From Myxococcales bacterium (lineage in GTDB: Bacteria > Myxococcota_A > Polyangia > Nannocystales > Nannocystaceae): a stretch of 64,000 bases of DNA. The notes under the pieces were generated by a model, which saw only the letters and a list, made by a program, of their open reading frames with translations, was not told where the DNA came from and did no database searches. The stretch lies in contig JACKDV010000010.1 of assembly GCA_020633315.1 (NCBI GenBank), positions 186,001-250,000 on the forward strand, given 5' to 3'. This document shows positions 59,328 to 64,000 of the stretch, one piece after another (positions within the stretch are counted from its first letter, which is position 1; each line of letters begins with the position of its first letter). A program made the translations under genes and the position numbers.

Positions 59328-60198
59328 GCTGCACCAGCTCCTCGACCAGCTCCACCACCTTGCCCGCCACGTCCTTGCCGGTGGCCTTCTCGATGCCCTC
59401 GAGCCCGGGGGAGGCGTTGACCTCCATCACCAGCGGCCCGTGGTTGGAGCGCAGGATGTCGACCCCGGCCACGCGCAGGCCCAGGGCCTTGGCCGAGCGC
59501 ACCGCGATCGAGCGCTCCTCGGGGGACAGCTTGACCTTCTCGGCGCTGCCGCCTCGGTGGAGGTTGGAGCGGAACTCTCCGGGGGCGGCCTTGCGGATCA
59601 TCGAGGCGACGACCTTGCCGTCGACCACGAAGGCCCGGATGTCGGCCCCCTGCGCCTCCTCGATGAACTCCTGCACGAGGATGTTGGCGTCGAGCTGGCG
59701 GAAGGCGGCGATCACCGACTCGGCCGCCTTGTCGGTCTCGGCGAGCACCACCCCCACGCCCTGCGAGCCCTCGAGCAGCTTGATGATGAGCGGGGCCCCC
59801 TTCACGAAGCGGATCGCGGCGTCGATGTCCTCGGGGGTGCGGGTGAAGCCGGTGACGGGCAGGGGGATGCTCGCGCCCGCCAGCACCTGCAGGGCCCGCA
59901 GCTTGTCGCGGGCGCGCGAGATGGCGATGGAGCCGTTGGCCGAGGCCACGCCCGCCATCTCGAATTGGCGCACCACCGCGGTGCCGTAGAAGTTGAGGGC
60001 GGCGCCCACCCGCGGGATCACGGCATCGAACACCAGCGGCTCACCGTCGAGCAGCACCTGGGGCTCGCGCGAGGTGATCGTCATGAAGCAGCGCGAGAAG
60101 TCGACCGTGGTCATCTCGTGACCCCGGCCGCGGCCCGCCTCGAGCAAGCGCTGCGTGGTGTACTTGTGAGGGTCCTGGGTGAGGATGCCGATCTTCAC
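59296..60198 (-). CDS. rimK: RimK-type ATP-grasp ligase, copy 1
   Basis: 300 residues from the ATG at 60198. It matches copy 2 almost position by position, with near-identity in the ATP-grasp half (RAFVVDGKVVASMIR, FRSNLHRGGSA, LRSNHGPLVMEVN, SPGLEGIEKATG) and much more divergence in the first 100 residues (ILTQDPHKYTTQRLLEA, VLLDGEPLVFDAVIPRVG). The chemistry should be the same, ATP-dependent amide formation with glutamate, but the divergent N-terminal half suggests a different acceptor. First gene of the unit with the zinc hydrolase and copy 2; its stop lies within the hydrolase gene. Confidence 0.92.
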   Translation of the reverse strand: MKIGILTQDPHKYTTQRLLEAGRGRGHEMTTVDFSRCFMTITSREPQVLLDGEPLVFDAVIPRVGAALNFYGTAVVRQFEMAGVASANGSIAISRARDKLRALQVLAGASIPLPVTGFTRTPEDIDAAIRFVKGAPLIIKLLEGSQGVGVVLAETDKAAESVIAAFRQLDANILVQEFIEEAQGADIRAFVVDGKVVASMIRKAAPGEFRSNLHRGGSAEKVKLSPEERSIAVRSAKALGLRVAGVDILRSNHGPLVMEVNASPGLEGIEKATGKDVAGKVVELVEELVQRGTAKNRPQG

Positions 60199-60364
60199 TG
60201 GAGCGATCTCGAGAGGAAGAGGCGGCCGATTGGAGCCGAGGTCGACCGCGAAGGATGCACACCCTAGCGCCCTTTGGCCCCATGGGAGGCTCCAAGACGG
60301 GGCGAGGCGCCCCGTGTGGCCGCGCTAGCCTACACTCTTCGGAATCCCTGGTTCTGCTTTGGAC

Positions 60365-60389
60365 CGATCGGAATTCTCGGATCCGATCG
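60365..60389. promoter_or_regulatory. Inverted repeat upstream of the ECF sigma gene
   Basis: CGATCGG (60365-60371) and CCGATCG (60383-60389) form an inverted repeat with an 11-base AT-richer spacer, about 90 bases before the sigma gene. Dimeric regulator binding is plausible. Confidence 0.35.
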
Positions 60390-60475
60390 TGTTTCGGACC
60401 CCGGGTCGCCGATCGCCGAGGGACGGCGTTCCCAGGGCAAGGAGATCATGGAGTTGGGCCCGATCGCGGAGCGGC

Positions 60476-61084
60476 ATGGGCCTTGCTTTCGATCGGGGTG
60501 CAATGCACACCCACGCCTCGGCCTCCGTGCCCCTTCGCCCTCCGCCGGTCGTCGACCTCGTGATGGCCGCTCAGGCGGGCGATCCCCGGGCACTCGATCG
60601 GCTGTTGCGACAACACTGGCGCTCGATCGAGCGGCTCTGCCGCCGCATGTGCCCCGCCGACGACTCCTTCGAGGATCTGCGGCAGGACGTCTTCATCGCC
60701 CTGATCCGGGCGCTGCCCAGCTTCCGGGGCCAGGCGGCCTTCTCGACCTGGGCGTACACCATCGTGCGGACCTGCCGGGGCCGACGGCTCCGCAAGCAGC
60801 GGCCGGCCCTCGAGGAGAGCGATCGGGACCAGCTCATGGGCTCGGAGGACGAAGCCAACGGGGCGCCCGACGAGGTGCTGGTCCACCACGAGCTGGGCGA
60901 GCGGCTGGGCCGGGCGATGGCCGGGCTGTCCTCGGTGGACCAGCGGATCCTGGTGATGCGGGATCTCGAGGGCTACAGCGCGGCCGAGGTGGCCACGGCC
61001 ACCGGCCTGACCGTGCCCGCGGTCAAGACCCGCCTGCACCGGGCCCGGGTGGCCATGCGGGGCCAGCTCCAGCCCGACGCCTGA
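60476..61084 (+). CDS. ECF-type RNA polymerase sigma factor
   Basis: 202 residues from the ATG at 60476 (GGAG four bases upstream); an ATG at 60503 is an alternative. Region 2 is AALDRLLRQHWRSIERL-like (AQAGDPRALDRLLRQHWRS) with the -10 binding helix RGQAAFSTWAYTIVRT; region 4 is AGLSSVDQRILVMRDLEGYS with the recognition helix TVPAVKTRLHRAR. There is no region 3 or 1.1, as expected for the extracytoplasmic-function group. It directs RNA polymerase to a specific promoter set. No anti-sigma factor gene follows, which is unusual; control may be transcriptional via the upstream inverted repeat. Confidence 0.9.
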   Translation: MGLAFDRGAMHTHASASVPLRPPPVVDLVMAAQAGDPRALDRLLRQHWRSIERLCRRMCPADDSFEDLRQDVFIALIRALPSFRGQAAFSTWAYTIVRTCRGRRLRKQRPALEESDRDQLMGSEDEANGAPDEVLVHHELGERLGRAMAGLSSVDQRILVMRDLEGYSAAEVATATGLTVPAVKTRLHRARVAMRGQLQPDA

Positions 61085-61166
61085 GCCCGCGCCGGTACGG
61101 TGCGCGAGATTCGCGAAGATCGAGATCGGGTGCACCCTCGGGGCGTCGAGGGGGCTCCAACGCTCG

Positions 61167-62219
61167 ATGCGCCTGTGGGCGGTCCTCTACGCGGCAACCT
61201 ACCTGCTGACCTCCAACGCGATCCCGCCCACGGACCGCGTGGTGTGGACGCCCACCAAGCCCGAGCGGACGCTGGTGGGCGACTGGGAGTCTCCCTCGGC
61301 CGTCGTGCTGGTGTACGGCGACGAGTGGATGGACACCTACGAGCTGCTGCTCGACCAGCTCACCGAGGTGGTCGACGTGACGGTGCTGGTGGAGGAGGGG
61401 CAGTCGCTCGACGTGGTGGAGGCGGGGATCGATGCGCTCGACGACGCCCATCGGGCGCGGGTGTGGACCCCCGGCCACGAGGTGGACTCGTCGTGGCCCC
61501 GCGACTACGGGCCGCTGCAGACGCGTGAGGCCGACGGGGCGATCGCCTGGCTGGACGCGCTGTACTCGGCCGAGCGCCCCAAGGACGACGACCTGCCGAT
61601 CCACCTGGCCGAGTGGTACGGCGCCGGGGTGGAGCCCTTCGAGTTCTCGATCGACGGCGGCGCGGTGGCGAGCAACGGCGCGGGCCTGTGCGTGACGACC
61701 GACGAGTACCTCGCGCTCGCGGACATCGACGCCGAGGACGAGCCGCTCGTGCAGGTGATGATGGATCGCCTGGGCTGCGAGGGCCTGGTGATGGTGCCGG
61801 CGCTGGCCTACGAGGACACCAAGCACGTCGACCTGGTGATGCAGTTCCTGTCGCCGGAGCTGGTGGTGGTGGCCCGCTTCGATCCCGAGCGGGCACCCGA
61901 CGACGCGGTGCGGGCCAACCGGGCCGCGCGTGCCCTCGCGGCCGCGGCCGAGGCGATGGGGATGCCGCTCCGGATCGAGCGCATCGACAGCCCGCCGCCG
62001 CAGGCCCGGCAGTACCCCAGCTACCTCAACTTCCTCCAGGTGGAGGGCTACCTACTAGTCCCCAGCTACGACATGGTCGACGAGAGCATCGAGCAGCGGG
62101 CCATGAAGCGGCTGGCCGAGCTGGTGCCCGATCGCACCGTGGTGCCGATCCCGTCCGACGACGTGCTGCCCCACGGCGGCGCGGTGCACTGCCTCACCTG
62201 GGGCATGATGCGAGGGTGA
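61167..62219 (+). CDS. Agmatine deiminase / peptidylarginine-deiminase-like protein
   Basis: 350 residues from the ATG at 61167. The guanidino-modifying fold is supported by SSWPRDYGPLQTR (the WxRDxGP motif), FSIDGGAVASNG, a KHVDLVMQFLSPEL strand with the active His, and SDDVLPHGGAVHCLTWGM, which carries the nucleophilic Cys near the end. Family members hydrolyse agmatine to N-carbamoylputrescine, or arginine side chains in secreted PPAD. The start (MRLWAVLYAATYLLTSNAIP) looks like a signal peptide, which favours an exported enzyme over a cytoplasmic agmatine deiminase. It is 82 bases after the sigma gene. Confidence 0.88.
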   Translation: MRLWAVLYAATYLLTSNAIPPTDRVVWTPTKPERTLVGDWESPSAVVLVYGDEWMDTYELLLDQLTEVVDVTVLVEEGQSLDVVEAGIDALDDAHRARVWTPGHEVDSSWPRDYGPLQTREADGAIAWLDALYSAERPKDDDLPIHLAEWYGAGVEPFEFSIDGGAVASNGAGLCVTTDEYLALADIDAEDEPLVQVMMDRLGCEGLVMVPALAYEDTKHVDLVMQFLSPELVVVARFDPERAPDDAVRANRAARALAAAAEAMGMPLRIERIDSPPPQARQYPSYLNFLQVEGYLLVPSYDMVDESIEQRAMKRLAELVPDRTVVPIPSDDVLPHGGAVHCLTWGMMRG

Positions 62220-62226
62220 GGAGGGC

Positions 62227-63687
62227 TCACTTCGCGCGGCTGCGGGCCGGGCGGAAGTCTTCCTTGCGCAGGCCGTGGCGGCGCATCTTGTCGAACAGGG
62301 CGCGGGCGGAGATGCCGGCGCGACGGGCCACCTCGCCCACGCGGCCGTGGGTCTGGGCGAGCAGGGCGGTGAGGTACTCGCGCTCGCCCTCGAGCAGCAG
62401 CGCGGCCCGGACCTCCTTCCAGCCGTGCTGCGTCCAGGCGCCGGGGAGCTCGATGGTGCCGGCCTGGGCGAGGCGCTCCACGTCGACCATCAGCTCGGGC
62501 GACGGGTCGTGGTCGGGCTCGGGCGGCTCGTTGGCGTAGCGCGCGATGGTGGTGGGCAGGTCGCTCAGCTCGATGGTGGAGCCGCGGCACAGCAGCACCG
62601 CGCGCTCCATCACGTTGGCCAGCTCGCGGACGTTGCCGGGCCAGGGGTAGCGCATCATGGCCACGCGGGCCTCCTCGGAGAGGCCCTGCACCGCGCGACC
62701 GAGCTGCTGGCGCTGGAGCTGGAGGTACGCGTCGGCCAGCGCCGCGATGTCCTCGGGTCGCTCGCGCAGCGAGGGGACCATGATCTCCACCACGCACAGG
62801 CGGTAGAAGAGGTCGCGGCGGAAGCGGCCCGCCTCCACCTCGGCCTCGAGGTCGCGGTTGGTGGCGGCCACGATGCGCACGTCGACCTCGATGGCCTCGT
62901 CGGCGCCCACGGGGCGGATCCGCTGGTCCTGGATCGCGCGCAGGAGCTTGGCCTGCAGCGGCAGCGGGACCTCGCCGATCTCGTCGAGCAGCAGCACGCC
63001 GCGGTCGGCTCGCTCGAACTGCCCGCGGTGGGCCCGGTGGGCGCCGGTGAAGGCCCCCTTGGCGTGGCCGAACAGCTCGCTCTCGAACAGCTCGGCCGGC
63101 AGCGCGGCGCAGTTGACCGAGACGAACGGGCCCTGGGCGCGGGGGCCCGAGCCGTGGATGGCGGCGGCGATGCGCTCCTTGCCGACCCCGGTCTCGCCCT
63201 GGATCAGCACGGGGCTGTCGGCGTAGGCCACCCGGTGGACGGTCTCCATCACCGCCCGCATCGCGGGGCTGTTGGCGATCAGATCCACCGGCTGCCTCCG
63301 CTCGCGGAGCCCGGCCTGGTGTCGCTCGAGGCGACGCTCGCGGGAGCGCTCGACCAGGGCCCGCAGGGCGGGCACCAGCCCGGGGCCGGGCTCGAGCACG
63401 GCGTCGGCCCCCGCGGCCACCAGCGTGGCGTGGCGGCCGTCGTCCTGGCCCTCGTCGAGCACGACCAGGGTGGGGCGGTCGGGGAGGGCCCGCAGGGCCT
63501 GCAGCAGGTCGCTGGCCTGGGCGAGGGCCGCCCGGTCGAGCACGGCGAGGTCGAAGCTCTCGTTGACCAGCCCCGGCGCGGCCTCGGTGCCCTCGGCGAT
63601 GACGTAGCAGTGGGGATCGGCGAGCGCCTCGAGCAGCTGCCCGCGGAGGGCGACATCGGCGAGGGCGAGGCGGACGCGGACCAGCAT
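62227..63687 (-). CDS. Sigma-54-dependent activator of the NtrC family
   Basis: 486 residues from the ATG at 63687. Residues 1-115 are receiver-like with a single Asp in FDLAVLDRAAL, but the N-terminal acidic pair is missing (VRLALADVALRGQL). The AAA+ domain is complete: Walker A GETGVGKE, GAFTGA loop (KGAFTGAHR) that contacts sigma-54, Walker B VLLLDEIGE, and RYPWPGNVREL. A Fis-type helix-turn-helix ends the protein (GRVGEVARRAGISARALFDK). It activates sigma-54 promoters of unknown targets. The atypical receiver suggests control by binding rather than phosphorylation. It converges with the deiminase gene, 7 bases apart. Confidence 0.93.
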   Translation of the reverse strand: MLVRVRLALADVALRGQLLEALADPHCYVIAEGTEAAPGLVNESFDLAVLDRAALAQASDLLQALRALPDRPTLVVLDEGQDDGRHATLVAAGADAVLEPGPGLVPALRALVERSRERRLERHQAGLRERRQPVDLIANSPAMRAVMETVHRVAYADSPVLIQGETGVGKERIAAAIHGSGPRAQGPFVSVNCAALPAELFESELFGHAKGAFTGAHRAHRGQFERADRGVLLLDEIGEVPLPLQAKLLRAIQDQRIRPVGADEAIEVDVRIVAATNRDLEAEVEAGRFRRDLFYRLCVVEIMVPSLRERPEDIAALADAYLQLQRQQLGRAVQGLSEEARVAMMRYPWPGNVRELANVMERAVLLCRGSTIELSDLPTTIARYANEPPEPDHDPSPELMVDVERLAQAGTIELPGAWTQHGWKEVRAALLLEGEREYLTALLAQTHGRVGEVARRAGISARALFDKMRRHGLRKEDFRPARSRAK

Positions 63688-63827
63688 CGGCGCGAGCCGA
63701 ACGAGCGTACCAAAGGCGCGAGCGACGCAGGGATCGGGCCCCCGGGGCGCCGTGGATGCACCGTTGGGGGCCCTTGCTGGCTCCAACGCCGCGCGTCCCT
63801 CGGGGCGTCGACCCGCAAGGACCGCTC

Positions 63828-64000
63828 ATGCACGCCAAGACCATCGCTCCCTGGCTGACCACCCTGACCCTCGCCGTCGCGCTGGCCGGCTGCGGCAGCA
63901 AGAAGACCGAGCCCACCAAGGTCAAGTCGTCCGACGCGGCCAAGCCCGCGGCGAGCAAGGCGGCCGATCCCGACGAGCCGGACGAGCCCGAGGAGCCGGC
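63828..64000 (+). CDS. Lipoprotein, N-terminal part (runs off the window)
   Basis: 57 codons visible from the ATG at 63828. The lipoprotein signal is clear (LTLAVALAGC, Cys 22), followed by a Lys/Ala/Ser then Asp/Glu/Pro-rich segment (ADPDEPDEPEEP), the start of a tether. Nothing can be said of its function. Divergent from the sigma-54 activator gene. Confidence 0.75.
   Translation, partial: MHAKTIAPWLTTLTLAVALAGCGSKKTEPTKVKSSDAAKPAASKAADPDEPDEPEEP

Noticed and set aside
61120..61165. Words GGCTCCAACGC and TCGGGGCGTCGA shared with 63777-63812
   Set aside because: The two words occur in opposite order and are GC-rich; chance in this composition is likely.
60448..61209. ATG at 60448 with a good AGGAG site, in another frame from the sigma factor
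   Set aside because: Its product is a frame-shifted Arg/Pro-rich shadow of the sigma gene without motifs. It might at most be a decoy or leader start.
63755..63775. Possible sigma-54 promoter (TGGGGG...TTGCT) before the terminal lipoprotein
   Set aside because: The GG and GC elements are two bases closer than the fixed spacing required.
1..64000. tRNA, rRNA, insertion sequences or prophage
   Set aside because: Intergenic regions are short; none shows a cloverleaf, transposase, integrase or attachment-site-like repeat.

Overview
The window is about 64 kb of very GC-rich bacterial DNA with almost wall-to-wall genes, many GTG starts and many predicted lipoproteins. It carries a Cys-rich CGDG-type motif, FG-GAP and formylglycine-enzyme-like surface lipoproteins, roadblock/LC7 proteins, a CHAT protein, and a domain with a histone H1-like tail. 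Together these point to a myxobacterium (Myxococcota, perhaps Nannocystaceae-like). That assignment is inference; there is no rRNA marker. I saw no rRNA, tRNA, CRISPR array, insertion sequence or phage gene. GC content looks uniform, apart from the Lys-rich repeat tail near 24.1-24.5 kb.

Layout. 1-10.3 kb: surface lipoproteins (a VIT-like fragment, a ZU5/FG-GAP protein, an FGE-like protein), pcnB with a methyltransferase, a degenerate radical-SAM-like protein, and an M50 protease followed by a CBS-domain protein. 10.3-19.7 kb: a roadblock protein, tryptophan 2,3-dioxygenase, an isolated FlhA/SctV-type export gate, uridine kinase with a DUF1279-like membrane protein, a large single-span protein with a receiver-like N terminus, and GAPDH. 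19.8-30.3 kb: a CHAT protein lacking its catalytic Cys, a DUF1801 protein with a Lys-rich tail, a lipoprotein/TonB-receptor pair, an HSL-type esterase, and a tail-anchored DnaJ-C-terminal-like protein. 30.4-41.9 kb: a RetSat/CrtI-type oxidoreductase, an SLC12-like transporter with a CBS protein, a GGDEF protein overlapping a hotdog-like mini-protein, a sodium/solute symporter, and an M16 peptidase ended by a strong terminator. 42.0-48.7 kb: a candidate NTPase module made of a P-loop kinase-like protein, a STAND-like ATPase, and a two-domain protein ending in a calcineurin-like phosphoesterase, with a large membrane protein convergent to it. 48.8-54.1 kb: a beta-propeller lipoprotein, a coiled-coil/roadblock pair, an AraC regulator and a LuxR-type regulator. 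54.3-64 kb: a POT peptide transporter with a small lipoprotein, an AI-2E transporter, the rimK-aspartoacylase-rimK operon, an ECF sigma factor, an agmatine-deiminase-like protein, a sigma-54 activator, and the start of another lipoprotein.

The best candidates for a new system are the 42-48.7 kb NTPase/phosphoesterase module and the duplicated ATP-grasp operon at 57.4-60.2 kb. The operon has two RimK-like ligases on either side of a Zn-dependent acyl-hydrolase, with overlapping ends that imply coupled expression. Several proteins keep a fold but lose a key residue: the CHAT Cys, the first metal ligand of the phosphoesterase, the acidic pair and Lys of the LuxR-type receiver, and the CxxxCxxC of the radical-SAM-like protein. 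Signal-free regulatory or scaffolding descendants of enzymes therefore seem common here.
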